26,731 nt of DNA from the NCBI GenBank assembly GCA_014896635.1, contig JADBKA010000044.1:1-26731 (forward strand), written 5' to 3'. The stretch is from Ktedonobacteraceae bacterium. Lineage in GTDB: Bacteria > Chloroflexota > Ktedonobacteria > Ktedonobacterales > Ktedonobacteraceae. How positions within the stretch are numbered: the first letter of the stretch is position 1; each line of letters begins with the position of its first letter. Below are positions 16,083-24,341 of the stretch, piece by piece. The translations under genes and the position numbers were made by a program. Under the pieces are notes generated by a model. It saw nothing but the letters and a program-made list of their open reading frames with translations. It was not told the origin of the DNA and did not search any database.

Positions 16083-16568
16083 TCAAACTTTGTGCAAGGG
16101 GCTTTCTTCCTCCTTCTCGTTGGAGCTGGCCTGCAAGAATCCCTTTTCAGCCTGATACGCCTGTTCGTTGACGGAAAGATGGAAGAGATCAGGTCGCGCA
16201 TAATGACCAACCACATCGAAATCCATTTTTCCGCGAATAATGTCTCTTCGGTCAAGATCCGCTATTAAAAGAGCATCCATGTCAAACACAGGACCGGCAA
16301 GCATTTCTCCCAGGGGGCTGACAATACAACTTCCTCCTCTCGAAAGGATGGTATCTGGATCATCTCCAAATGGAGTTGTATAGTCTTCGGGGTAGTCGCT
16401 TCGGCGGGCAAACTGATTACAGGACAAGACGAAACACCGCCCCTCCAGGGCAATATGTTGCGTACTGTGAAGCCAGGTGGCTCGCCCATCTGCTGTCGGA
16501 GCGCAATACAGTTCAATTCCTTTGGTATGCTTATCATATCCCTGAAGAAAGGAGTGACCAGACGTTAA
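16083..16568 (-). pseudogene. Nitrilase, N-terminal half missing
   Basis: From about 16523 down to the stop at 16083 the frame reads the C-terminal part of a nitrilase: KGIELYCAPTADGRATW, IALEGRCFVLSCNQFARRSD, YPEDY, RGGSCIVSPLGEMLAGPVFD and KMDFDVVGHYARPDLFHL. Nitrilases hydrolyse nitriles to acids with a Glu-Lys-Cys triad and are about 320-340 residues long. The region with all three catalytic residues is absent, because the frame is closed by a TAA at 16571-16569 and only 140 bases remain before the next gene. About 160 residues with recognisable homology are left and no start codon is convincing. It is a 5'-deleted gene and cannot make an active enzyme. Confidence 0.85.
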
Positions 16569-16646
16569 TTATAGGATATAACCTTTACGCCGCGTGAGAG
16601 TCAAGAGGGAAACAAGGAGATTCTGAAGATTGGAGAAGAGACCCCC

Positions 16647-16677
16647 GCAGGGGAAGGTCAGAAAACCCTCCCCTTGC
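16647..16677. repeat. GC-rich imperfect hairpin
   Basis: GCAGGGGAAGGT (16647-16658) pairs with ACCCTCCCCTTGC (16665-16677), with one bulged base and a wobble pair around a six-base loop. It lies after the stop of the secreted-protein gene at 16710 and next to the break point of the nitrilase remnant. There is no T-run, so it may be a repeat rather than a terminator. Confidence 0.45.
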
Positions 16678-16709
16678 ACCGGTAAACACCGGGCAGTAGA
16701 AAGTACCAC

Positions 16710-17270
16710 TTAGCGGTTATCCCAGCTATGGAAGAGCACGGGATCGGTCCGCGTCCCACTATTGGCCGGATACTCTTTGCGCACTGTTTTATCGGATACC
16801 GTTGCAGAAACATTACCATACTCATCCACTTTCACTGTGGCTTTTTCAGGGCCACCCGGACAGGTAGGCTTGATGCAATACGCATAATGTGGCGCGGCTT
16901 TTGTCAATGTGAGTGTATAGCGCGCTACGCCAGAAGCGGGGATGGGAATATCGAAGAAGGTACACCCTGTGTCCTGCACACGCGCGCAGTTCCCATGCAA
17001 CAGCGGGCAATTGCCATACACCCTGTCTACCGTTCTTACTTTCTTCTGCGGAATCGACTTCGTAATATTCAAGCCGTTGCCGGTCAGCGTGATCTTTTCT
17101 CCACCGAGCGCCTGCTGGCAGGAATCCAGCACCTGCACCCAGACTCTCACCTTATCCTCTGCTGCACGAGCAGGTGAGCTATTCACCTGCATTCCCATCA
17201 CTGCCAGACCGAGCACAGCTAGCGACATCACCAGACCATACACCCATTTCTGTCCCATACGGTTTACCAC
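16710..17270 (-). CDS. Small secreted cysteine-containing protein of unknown function
   Basis: This 186-residue protein has a clear signal peptide: basic start, hydrophobic core GLVMSLAVLGLAVMG and an A-R-A-A cleavage region near residue 36. The mature part is beta-rich with paired cysteines (GNCPLLHGNCARVQDTGC, then YCIKPTC), probably forming disulphides outside the cell. I do not recognise the family. GTG at 17270 is chosen because AGGAG lies 6 bases upstream. The ATG at 17306 has no spacing to its purine stretch, and ATG 17246 is a further option. It lies downstream of the sedolisin gene but behind a terminator, so it is probably expressed separately. Confidence 0.7.
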   Translation of the reverse strand: MVNRMGQKWVYGLVMSLAVLGLAVMGMQVNSSPARAAEDKVRVWVQVLDSCQQALGGEKITLTGNGLNITKSIPQKKVRTVDRVYGNCPLLHGNCARVQDTGCTFFDIPIPASGVARYTLTLTKAAPHYAYCIKPTCPGGPEKATVKVDEYGNVSATVSDKTVRKEYPANSGTRTDPVLFHSWDNR

Positions 17271-17305
17271 ATACGTCTCCTCTCCTGATTTTAAGGCATT
17301 CCTCA

Positions 17306-17353
17306 TATCAAAAAGTGAAAAGCAGGAAGGTTATCTCAGTAACTTTCCTGCTT
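17306..17353 (-). terminator. Intrinsic terminator of the sedolisin gene
   Basis: A 14-bp stem with one wobble, AAGCAGGAAGGTTA (17320-17333) against TAACTTTCCTGCTT (17340-17353), has a 6-base loop. On the minus strand it is followed by TTCACTTTTTG. It lies about 95 bases after the protease stop. Confidence 0.75.
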
Positions 17354-17447
17354 CTATCTTAGAGAATAGACGAAATTGAGAGTTTCACCGTTAGGTCAGG
17401 AGATCAGAGGCAACTCATATCATTCGTATTTTGAGTGCAAAGCCATG

Positions 17448-19220
17448 TCACATCTGAGAATTGTCATACAGCACGCGATAGAATGCTGGCAAAACCGGCG
17501 TTCCCCAACCTGTCGTGTAATCCCAGTGCGCAGTAGCGTTATAGTACAGATTGTTGCCTTTCGTCACATCATAGTATGGCTGCCGGTTGCTCGCGCTGGC
17601 AATGGCCGTGTAGAACGTATCAGGCGCATACCAGAACAGATCACGCTGCGCAATCAATCCCTGATTGACCAGCGCCATGCCCGCAGCCCAGATCGGTGTA
17701 GCTGCGCTTGTTCCGCCAACTCCAATCCACTTCCCCTGGAAGTAGACCGGGAGATTATCGGCAATGGCTGCAATATCCGGGAGCTGGCGCATGCCTGTCG
17801 AATATTTATTACGCACGCCGTCGCCCACCTGCCATTCAGGTTGCTTAAATTGTACGCTTAGCCCGCCGCCACTGCCCCACTGGTTATGGCAATAGACCGG
17901 CTGCGAGCCATCTGACCACACAATCTCATCTGCACGGGTGCCGTCCTTCCCCAGGAGCATCGTCGTACCCCCTACGGCGACGGCATGCGGCGCGCTGGCG
18001 GGAAAACTCACGGAGCGCAGTCCATAGATTCTCATACCATATGCCCCACAATCACCGCTGGCAACAAACACCGACATATGCAGCGAATTCGTCAGAATTT
18101 GGATGCTCTGACTCATTGCTCGCATATCATCGGCGGTTAATAACTGTTCCGCCTGTCCCAGGCTGATGCTCACCAGTCGTCCAGCATCGCGTGTTTTCCC
18201 AGCATTATCCACGATGATCTGCCGTAGCACCTGATTGATGCCCTGCACAGTGGCGTTGGCCGTCTGGTAGACAACGATATTCGCTCTGGGCGCCAGGCCC
18301 TGGATCATCTCAATATCCAGCGTCGCCTCACCGCCGGGCGCCGGAGCTTTCTTGCCGACCGTTACCGTTTTGATCTGATTCTGCGCCCCCACACAGGCCC
18401 CGTAATGATCAACGTCGCTTTGATTGAAGCCGTCAATCTCCACCAGATTAATCGTCATGTTCTCGCCGCGCCAGCCTGCCTTCCACAACTGGTCAAAGCC
18501 ATAAGCGCGCGCCACCACTTCAGGGGACACAAGCCCCGGGCGGGTCTGACAGCCTTGCGCGCGCTGCAACTGCTGAATCTCACCCCGCAGCGGAGTAAAC
18601 TGTGCCAGCGGTTGCAGTGGCAGGCTATAATTATCCAATCCGGTGACTGCCTGAATCTTCTCAGCAATCGCTGTGGGGATTTTCGGAAGCTGATTCAAGT
18701 CAGGCGCAAAGAAGGTGCGATTATCAATTTTATGCACCACAAACTTCGTCTGCAACTTCTGTGCAATGACGCTAGCTTTTGCCTCAATCGTCATCACCGT
18801 GCGGGTGCTATCCAGACTGATGGTCACATTCTCCCCGCTGAAGAACGCCTTGATCTGCTGGTAATCCTGATCGCTGATCCCTACTTTGCTGGCAATATCA
18901 GCCGCGCTCACCGACTCTCCTGCCTGCGCTATCTTGCCTTTCCCCATCTGCTCCAGTGCAGCCTGATCAATTTTGAACGTTACTTCAATGTGCAGCACCT
19001 GGTCAGCGGGCAATGTCCCGGAGACCGGCGCTTTCCATGCCAGATCGGGGAGACCCGGCTTCCACGTGGACCACTGCATCTTGATAGATGTAGGAGATGT
19101 ATCACCGGTATTACCGGTACTGCATCCAGACAGGATGACGAGAAGCATAGAGAGGGCCAGCAGAGGCGCCCATTTGCCGCTCCGTCGCGGGACGCTTCCC
19201 TGCGCTTGTAGAAGAAACAC
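17448..19220 (-). CDS. Sedolisin (S53) family serine-carboxyl peptidase, lipoprotein
   Basis: This 590-residue secreted protease has a type II signal peptide, LALSMLLVILSGC, with the lipidated Cys33. A pro-kumamolisin activation domain lies at about 65-205 and a catalytic domain runs from about 230. Glu298 and Asp302 in GGEATLDIEMIQGLAP, the oxyanion Asp390 in ASGDCGA and the nucleophile Ser505 in GVGGTSAATP complete the sedolisin site. YYDVTKGNN and WDYTTGWGTP give the C-terminal calcium loop. Sedolisins are most active at acid pH and cleave themselves to mature. Anchoring by lipid to the outer membrane face is unusual but seen in Chloroflexota. GTG at 19220 is preferred: GGAGG lies 8 bases upstream, inside the alternative ATG at 19235. 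Confidence 0.92.
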   Translation of the reverse strand: MFLLQAQGSVPRRSGKWAPLLALSMLLVILSGCSTGNTGDTSPTSIKMQWSTWKPGLPDLAWKAPVSGTLPADQVLHIEVTFKIDQAALEQMGKGKIAQAGESVSAADIASKVGISDQDYQQIKAFFSGENVTISLDSTRTVMTIEAKASVIAQKLQTKFVVHKIDNRTFFAPDLNQLPKIPTAIAEKIQAVTGLDNYSLPLQPLAQFTPLRGEIQQLQRAQGCQTRPGLVSPEVVARAYGFDQLWKAGWRGENMTINLVEIDGFNQSDVDHYGACVGAQNQIKTVTVGKKAPAPGGEATLDIEMIQGLAPRANIVVYQTANATVQGINQVLRQIIVDNAGKTRDAGRLVSISLGQAEQLLTADDMRAMSQSIQILTNSLHMSVFVASGDCGAYGMRIYGLRSVSFPASAPHAVAVGGTTMLLGKDGTRADEIVWSDGSQPVYCHNQWGSGGGLSVQFKQPEWQVGDGVRNKYSTGMRQLPDIAAIADNLPVYFQGKWIGVGGTSAATPIWAAGMALVNQGLIAQRDLFWYAPDTFYTAIASASNRQPYYDVTKGNNLYYNATAHWDYTTGWGTPVLPAFYRVLYDNSQM

Positions 19221-19402
19221 TGCTCGATCCTCCATAAAAATTTAAGAGAAGTAATGGTAAGAAATGTATCAACATATTGTCTATGCTAGAGATGTTTTTG
19301 TTGCGCTTTTCTCTCCAGAATTGCTCGCAGCGAAGAGTATTCTGTAGGTGAGTGTACTATAGAAGCACAGCGTTTGCTGTGAACTACTTCACAATTTTCA
19401 AA

Positions 19403-19505
19403 AAAGAGAGGGGGGAGTCTGGGCGCCTTGCGCACCCTGGCGGGGACAGATGCCTCTAACCCCGCCATTGATGGCGGGGCTACGGTTTTTTTCCTGTCCC
19501 TCTCC
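19403..19505. repeat. GC-rich palindromic repeat, copy 3, with terminator-like hairpin
   Basis: CCCCGCCAT-TG-ATGGCGGGG (19460-19479) is followed by TACGG and seven T. It is enclosed by GGGACAG (19443-19449) and CTGTCCC (19494-19500). The left half, GGGCGCCTTGCGCACCC followed by TGGCGGGG, resembles the minus-strand reading of the copy at 10076-10122. On the minus strand its far end is CTCTCTTTTTTG, so it could also stop pckA transcripts. Confidence 0.6.
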
Positions 19506-19544
19506 TGAGAGAGAGAAAGATCCCCCGACCGGATTTGATATTAC

Positions 19545-21128
19545 TTAGCGCGGTCCGGCGCTACGAATCTCATCAGAGGGCAGAGTAAACTGCTTGAAGT
19601 TTTCTTTGAAGTGCGCAGCCAGTTTTGTTGCCTGGCGATCATACGCCTCAGGATCATCCCAGGTATTGCGTGGGATCAGGAGTTTCGTCGGCACATCGGG
19701 ACAACTTGTCGGAACGTGCAGGCCAAAGATCGGATCAACGACCATACTGGCTTTGTCGATCTCCCCGCTGATCGCCGCCCGCACCATCGCACGAGTATAG
19801 TTTATATTGATGCGCTCACCCACGCCATACGGTCCGCCAGTCCAGCCGGTATTGAGGAGATAGCAGCGCACTTGATACTTCTCGATGCGCTCCCGCAGCA
19901 GATCTGCGTATTCGCCGGGCCGCAATGGCAGGAACGGCGCGCCGAAGCAGGCGCTGAATGTCGCCTGCGGCGATGTCACTCCACGTTCCGTGCCAGCCAG
20001 TTTGCTGGTATAGCCTGACAGAAAATAATACATGGCCTGTGCAGTCGTCAACTTCGAGACGGGTGGCAACACCCCGAACGAGTCGGCAGAGAGGAAAAGC
20101 ACCGCCTGAGGATGGCCAGCTATCCCATCTGGCACGACGTTCTCAATAAAGTCTACCGGGTAAGCCGCGCGTGTATTCTCCGTCAGCGACGCATCACTAT
20201 AGATCGGCTCGCGCGTCTTCTCATCCAGCACTACGTTCTCATAGACCGCACCGAAGCGTATCGCATTCCAGATCTGCGGTTCATGCTTGCGCGAAAGGTT
20301 AATACACTTGGCATAGCAACCGCCCTCAAAATTAAATACGCCGCTATCGCCCCAGCCATGTTCATCATCCCCGACCAGACGCCGCTCAGGATCAGCCGAG
20401 AGACTCGTTTTTCCCGTCCCCGACAGACCAAAGAAAAGCGCCACATCCCCTTGCGGTCCGACGTTGGCAGAGCAGTGCATGGGCAGGACGCCTCTAGCTG
20501 GTAGAATGAAATTCAGCACGGTAAAGATCGATTTCTTCATCTCACCGGCATATTCAGTTCCAGCGATCAAGACGAGTCGCTCTTCAAAATCAATAATGAT
20601 GGCGGTATCTGAACGTGTGCCATGTACTTTAGGATTGGTATGGAAATGCGGCACACAGAGGATCGTGAAGCCAGGACGCTCTTCAGTCAGATCGCTCTCG
20701 TTCGCACGTAGGAAGAGCTGGCGTGCAAACAGGCTGTGCCAGGCCAGTTCTGTGATGACCTGGATCGGCATACGGTAGCGCGGATCGGCTCCTGCTGCCG
20801 CATCGAGGATATACACATCACGACCCTGTAAATAATCCGCCAGGCTGCGACGTACCACCGCAAATGTCTCAGGAGACATGGGGTGGTTGTTTTCTCCCCA
20901 CCAGATCTTCGCGCTCGTCTCTTCATTCGAGACAATAAATTTATCTTTCGGAGAGCGGCCTGTATGCATGCCCGTTGTCGCTCTTAAAGCCCCGTTTGCT
21001 GCAAGAATACCTTCACCTCGTGCCAGGGCATGTTCCACCAGAACTGCGGGCGGAAGATTCCAGTGAATATTGCGCAAATTTACTAAACCATAATCCTCTA
21101 ACGCCTTCCGGCTCATCATCATTGTCAT
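19545..21128 (-). CDS. pckA: Phosphoenolpyruvate carboxykinase (ATP)
   Basis: This 527-residue enzyme converts oxaloacetate and ATP to phosphoenolpyruvate, ADP and CO2 at the entry to gluconeogenesis. It has [12 protein letters not shown] at 53-64 for substrate binding and the P-loop [14 protein letters not shown] at 233-246 with Lys240. The metal-binding [11 protein letters not shown] and [14 protein letters not shown] follow, and NTGWTGG lies near the C-terminus. Length and motifs are those of the ATP-dependent class, not the GTP class. GAGGAG lies about 12 bases before the ATG. A 32-codon upstream ORF with a good ribosome-binding site overlaps this ATG by four bases, so translation may be coupled. 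A plausible promoter precedes that ORF. Confidence 0.96.
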   Translation of the reverse strand: MTMMMSRKALEDYGLVNLRNIHWNLPPAVLVEHALARGEGILAANGALRATTGMHTGRSPKDKFIVSNEETSAKIWWGENNHPMSPETFAVVRRSLADYLQGRDVYILDAAAGADPRYRMPIQVITELAWHSLFARQLFLRANESDLTEERPGFTILCVPHFHTNPKVHGTRSDTAIIIDFEERLVLIAGTEYAGEMKKSIFTVLNFILPARGVLPMHCSANVGPQGDVALFFGLSGTGKTSLSADPERRLVGDDEHGWGDSGVFNFEGGCYAKCINLSRKHEPQIWNAIRFGAVYENVVLDEKTREPIYSDASLTENTRAAYPVDFIENVVPDGIAGHPQAVLFLSADSFGVLPPVSKLTTAQAMYYFLSGYTSKLAGTERGVTSPQATFSACFGAPFLPLRPGEYADLLRERIEKYQVRCYLLNTGWTGGPYGVGERININYTRAMVRAAISGEIDKASMVVDPIFGLHVPTSCPDVPTKLLIPRNTWDDPEAYDRQATKLAAHFKENFKQFTLPSDEIRSAGPR

Positions 21129-21223
21129 AGTTCTCTCTCCTCAATCGGGGATCTCTCAGCCATAAACACGTTCCAAACAACGATCACGGCATACAGGCTC
21201 GCGCTGTTGCCCACCGCGAGCAT
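21125..21223 (-). CDS. Candidate 32-residue leader peptide overlapping pckA
   Basis: An ATG at 21223 has AAAGGA 6 bases upstream and opens a frame of 32 codons. Its TGA lies inside the ATGA that also holds the pckA start (21128-21125). The peptide begins [20 protein letters not shown], a hydrophobic stretch that could span a membrane, and ends with the charged [10 protein letters not shown]. The codons for that tail also form the GAGGAG ribosome-binding site of pckA. A promoter-like pair ends about 27 bases before the ATG, so it would be the first frame on the transcript. No family is recognised. It may be a coupling leader rather than a functional peptide, or chance. Confidence 0.4.
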   Translation of the reverse strand: MLAVGNSASLYAVIVVWNVFMAERSPIEEREL

Positions 21224-21249
21224 CTTGTTTCCTTTCCCGAATAATTGTT

Positions 21250-21278
21250 AGTCTACCAGACTTATGCAGCAGGCGCAA
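21250..21278 (-). promoter_or_regulatory. Candidate pckA promoter
   Basis: On the minus strand TTGCGC (21278-21273) and TAGACT (21255-21250) are separated by exactly 17 bases. They resemble sigma-70-type -35 and -10 boxes just upstream of the leader ORF. Confidence 0.4.
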
Positions 21279-21472
21279 GCCAGAAGCGGCTCCATCATAA
21301 AAAAAGTGTTATGCCATAAAAGGGCTGACAAGAATCGAAGGATCGCAATAAGCCCCCTTCAGTAGCCGGATGAACATACTGGTCTTTTTTAATTGCATCT
21401 TATGCTCGAATTAATCATAAGTTTACAGTTATGTACTGCTTCAAAAAGTCATATACAAAGGGATGTCTCTCC

Positions 21473-22954
21473 CTACTGTACCGCCAGAGGATAGGCCATA
21501 TAGAGGCCGATGAAGAGGCGCAGGTAGCCTCCATCGTCGTCTGCATAGGCGCTGGCATGAGAGTTGCAGAGATCGCATTGAAAGCTGACAACAGGAGAGG
21601 GATTCGTGACGCCGTCATGCCTGGCGTCAAAGGAGGAGCTGCCGGTACGGGAGCCAAAGAGCACCGCGATGATACCCACGTTGGCAAAATCCGCCACATG
21701 GTTCAGGATATACTCGGCACGATTGTCCTGGTAATGGCCTGGCGTATTGTTCATGGTCTGGAAATACTGATTGCCAACTGGCACCTGCCACAGCACCATA
21801 CGCAGGTGAGTGGCCTGGCAGAGCAGACTGAGAAAACTGAGTGCGCGTGTAAAATTGGGAAATGTGCGATTGTGACGGTCCCACCAGATACCGCTGTGTC
21901 CGGCCTCTTCACCACCTGGACCCATCACGTCGCTCGCCATCACATCCCAACGTGAGACGTTTGCCGGATTGCCAGCCAGACCCGCGCTCTTCAGAAACTG
22001 TGCTTGCTTCTGTACCAGACTTGCCAGATCGAGGTCGCTTCGTGTCTCACTCGCAATGTCGATACCACTGGCCCAGGACACCGCATTGAGCGCCAGCAGG
22101 GCATTGGGCGCTTCGGTATCACGCATATGCAGCAGCGTCCAGGCAAAGCCCTGCGCAGTGTCGGGGAAGGTCGCAGCGGCATAGCCAGAGGATCTGACGC
22201 TGGCAGGAATATGAGCCGCATCGGCTTGCTCCCCGGCAGTTCTTTGCAAATGGCCCCATAAATCAGGCTCAACAATGATCAGCACCGGTTTGCTAAAAGA
22301 CCTGACCTGGCGCAAGAGCAGTTCCCAGTGCGCATAATACGTCTTCATCACGCGCGGATCGGCAAGGCTGGCCGTCTCCTGCGCCTCCTGTGCCTGCCTG
22401 TTTCCTGCGCAGGCCGAAGCGGGGCGTGAACTAGCGGATCTACATAGATCCGTGTAGATAAATACCGGCATATAGCCGTGCCGGGCGCTCTCCTGCATAT
22501 AGGCCAGAGGAGACTGTTCCGACTGGCTTCCCTCTTGCTCCCATCCTTGACCGGCATTCATACTGCCGGAGAGAAAATAATAGCGAAAGGCGAAAGCAGT
22601 GCCATTGTGCGCTCGCATCTCGTCGAGCACTGTTGTCGCTCCCGGCGCGTTGAATACGCCAAAACTAAAAAAATGCGGCATTGCAGCGGGAATCGTACCA
22701 GCAGGAACGGGCGTTGGCTGCCGGGAAGAAGAAGCACTCTGGTGAGAGCGCATATCCGGCGTGGGACTGACCGTTGGCGTCGGTACCGCGATATCATCAG
22801 GCGATACCTTGCTCGGCGTCACCGGCGAGGACCTGTCCGCAGCGCCGCAGGCCGACGCCAGCAGTAGTATAGTCAGGCAGAGCACCACTGGCATCAGTCG
22901 GTATTTCACACAGGCTCTCTGGCAGGTGCGACCGGCCAGGTTCGTCCTATCCAC
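21473..22954 (-). CDS. Lipoprotein of unknown function, possibly TIM-barrel glycosidase-like
   Basis: The 493-residue product has a lipoprotein signal (LCLTILLLASACG, lipidated Cys36) and then about 60 residues rich in Ser, Thr and Pro, a typical surface linker. The globular part has alternating strand and helix segments such as HGYMPVFIYTDL, KPVLIIVEPDLWGHLQ, DVMASDVMGPGGEEAG and RMVLWQVPVGN. The acidic residues at strand ends (EPD, SDVMGPGGEE) fit a TIM-barrel hydrolase, but I cannot place it in a named glycoside hydrolase family. GTG at 22954 is chosen because GGGAG lies about 11 bases upstream; ATG 22894 just before the hydrophobic core is the alternative. It is bounded upstream by a strong terminator and so is transcribed alone. 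Confidence 0.7.
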   Translation of the reverse strand: MDRTNLAGRTCQRACVKYRLMPVVLCLTILLLASACGAADRSSPVTPSKVSPDDIAVPTPTVSPTPDMRSHQSASSSRQPTPVPAGTIPAAMPHFFSFGVFNAPGATTVLDEMRAHNGTAFAFRYYFLSGSMNAGQGWEQEGSQSEQSPLAYMQESARHGYMPVFIYTDLCRSASSRPASACAGNRQAQEAQETASLADPRVMKTYYAHWELLLRQVRSFSKPVLIIVEPDLWGHLQRTAGEQADAAHIPASVRSSGYAAATFPDTAQGFAWTLLHMRDTEAPNALLALNAVSWASGIDIASETRSDLDLASLVQKQAQFLKSAGLAGNPANVSRWDVMASDVMGPGGEEAGHSGIWWDRHNRTFPNFTRALSFLSLLCQATHLRMVLWQVPVGNQYFQTMNNTPGHYQDNRAEYILNHVADFANVGIIAVLFGSRTGSSSFDARHDGVTNPSPVVSFQCDLCNSHASAYADDDGGYLRLFIGLYMAYPLAVQ

Positions 22955-23123
22955 TCGCAGATTTCTCCCGCTATCTCTGAAACTCTTTTTATAGCAGTAT
23001 AGCAATTTTTTTTGATAGTCTAGCTATTTTAGGAACTCTGGCGGGGTTTTTTAGCTTTCCCTTCTCCTTTCTCCCAAAAGGAAAAAGAGGTTATCGGGGA
23101 CATCCATAGGCGTTAACTTAATG

Positions 23124-23170
23124 AAAAAGGGAGGTCCCGGAGGGCAAGATTCTCCGGGACTTCCCTTTTT
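23124..23170 (-). terminator. Strong, near-symmetric intrinsic terminator after Hsp20
   Basis: A 19-bp stem (23124-23142 with 23152-23170) has a single G-U pair and a 9-base loop. It starts with five A and ends with five T, so it can work in either direction. It begins 6 bases after the Hsp20 stop. Confidence 0.9.
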
Positions 23171-23176
23171 GTGAAG

Positions 23177-23572
23177 CTAGGAAGAGGGATGACCGGCAAG
23201 ACCGCTATATTGACCGTAGGCAACACCTTTTTTGCTGAGCGCAAGGTTGGCCGCAGTCGTACGAGAGCTTACCGGAAAGGCGATGACCAGAACGCCGTTG
23301 CGGTAGGTGACGTTGGCCTGGCTGGCATCGACGGGCGTTGGTAGATCCAGTTCACGACGATAGCCCCCCACACTCCACTCATCAATCAGCAACTCCTTGA
23401 TATCCTTTAATAGACCCCGTATTTCCCCTTGAATAAGCAGATGAGCTTCAGGCGAAACCTGCACATGGATATCTCCCGGTTCCATGCCCGGCAACGGCAC
23501 AGCAACCATCAAACGATCGGTCGATCGGTACACCTTGACCGGCACATGCTGAACTTTTTCCTTCTCTTGCAT
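23177..23572 (-). CDS. Small heat-shock protein, Hsp20/alpha-crystallin family
   Basis: This 131-residue protein has the alpha-crystallin domain: VKVYRSTDRLMVAVPLPGM then GDIHVQVSPEAHLLIQGE, YRRELDLPTPVD, and ANVTYRNGVLVIAFPV, which is the A-x-x-x-n-G-v-L family signature. Such proteins hold unfolded clients in solution during stress. The flanking arms are short, and there is no IxI-type tail that I can identify. The start at 23572 (MQEKEKVQHVPV) is preferred; an in-frame GTG at 23620 would add 16 hydrophobic residues foreign to the family. The upstream gene on the same strand ends at 23663 with a hairpin on its stop, so linkage is uncertain. Confidence 0.85.
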   Translation of the reverse strand: MQEKEKVQHVPVKVYRSTDRLMVAVPLPGMEPGDIHVQVSPEAHLLIQGEIRGLLKDIKELLIDEWSVGGYRRELDLPTPVDASQANVTYRNGVLVIAFPVSSRTTAANLALSKKGVAYGQYSGLAGHPSS

Positions 23573-23634
23573 GTAGATACCCGCCTCTTTCTGGACTATG
23601 AGCAACAAATACACAGACACATTGATATACTACC

Positions 23635-23663
23635 ACCCGGCATAGCATGATGCCATGCCGGGT
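23635..23663. repeat. Near-perfect palindrome at the stop of the charged hypothetical gene
   Basis: ACCCGGCAT (23635-23643) pairs with ATGCCGGGT (23655-23663), and inside it GCAT pairs with ATGC around one base. It begins at the stop codon of the gene at 23663-24121. There is no T-run, so it may protect the 3' end or bind a protein rather than terminate. Confidence 0.5.
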
Positions 23664-24121
23664 TAATTTGCAGGATTGCGCCGATTCTCCGGCGTATCAG
23701 TCGTCAGGCCCATTTCCAGTTGTTCACCCCAGTCTGTACCGGACTCGCGGCCCGGCGCCTCGGCCTTCTTGCCAGGCTGTTTATGAGATTGCCTGACGCC
23801 GCTCTGAGCAGGATCATAGCCCTCTTCGGCTCTGATCACCCCTTGCTCATCTGGACGTTCTGCCTCTTCCTCGGCACACGTATCACGCGGAATCCCGTAG
23901 TCGATCTCAGACTGTTCTGACTGCTCGGCGGCTTCTCTGGTTTTACCTGCACCTTGCGTTGCATAGTAATTTACAGGTCGTCCCTCTTCTGCCGCCTGCC
24001 GCGCAGCCCTGGCGCGAGTAGTCCCCATCTGTCGTGCCAGCGTATCCACATCCTGCCGCGATGTCGCAGGCAGGTCAGCCTGGCTGCCACGAGATTTTCT
24101 TTTTTTATTGCTCTTACTCAT
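23663..24121 (-). CDS. Highly charged, probably disordered hypothetical protein
   Basis: This 152-residue protein starts MSKSNKKRKSRGSQADLP and is dominated by Lys, Arg, Glu, Gln and Gly with almost no hydrophobic core. Residues about 24-50 (VDTLARQMGTTRARAARQAA) look like a short helix-turn-helix-sized segment. The rest, such as EAAEQSEQSEIDYGIP and EEEAERPDEQG, should be unfolded. I do not recognise a family. AGGAG lies about 13 bases before the ATG. It is divergent from the SWIM gene, sharing a 220-base promoter region that contains a long inverted repeat, and lies upstream of hsp20 on the same strand. A stress-related role is possible but unsupported. Confidence 0.6.
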   Translation of the reverse strand: MSKSNKKRKSRGSQADLPATSRQDVDTLARQMGTTRARAARQAAEEGRPVNYYATQGAGKTREAAEQSEQSEIDYGIPRDTCAEEEAERPDEQGVIRAEEGYDPAQSGVRQSHKQPGKKAEAPGRESGTDWGEQLEMGLTTDTPENRRNPAN

Positions 24122-24138
24122 AACCAGCAGTCTCTCCT

Positions 24139-24281
24139 GATCTTATCTGGATAGTCTCTCTCACCCACAAGAGTGGCACGCGCCCGGCTCGACGGAAGTT
24201 TCAAGCCGGTTCTTGCAACATCATCAGAGTCCTATTCACATAGCACTTTGTTCCCAGCAAGGAGACTATCCTTACCAGATC
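24139..24281. repeat. Inverted repeat spanning a divergent promoter region
   Basis: Arms of 20 bases at 24139-24158 and 24262-24281 are complementary at 15 positions: GATCT, five variable bases, then GGATAGTCTC. The left arm lies by the minus gene's ribosome-binding site, and the right arm is about 60 bases before the plus gene's GTG. Two copies of one regulator site, or a large stem, are both possible. Confidence 0.5.
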
Positions 24282-24341
24282 CTTTACAGTAGTTAAGAAT
24301 TTCTACATAGACGCGCATAACTATACACGTGAGGGAAAAGC

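Noticed and set aside
18405..19211. 268-codon plus-strand frame opposite the sedolisin gene
   Set aside because: It is the shadow of a strongly supported protease gene; it is rich in Arg, His and Leu with no domain signature.
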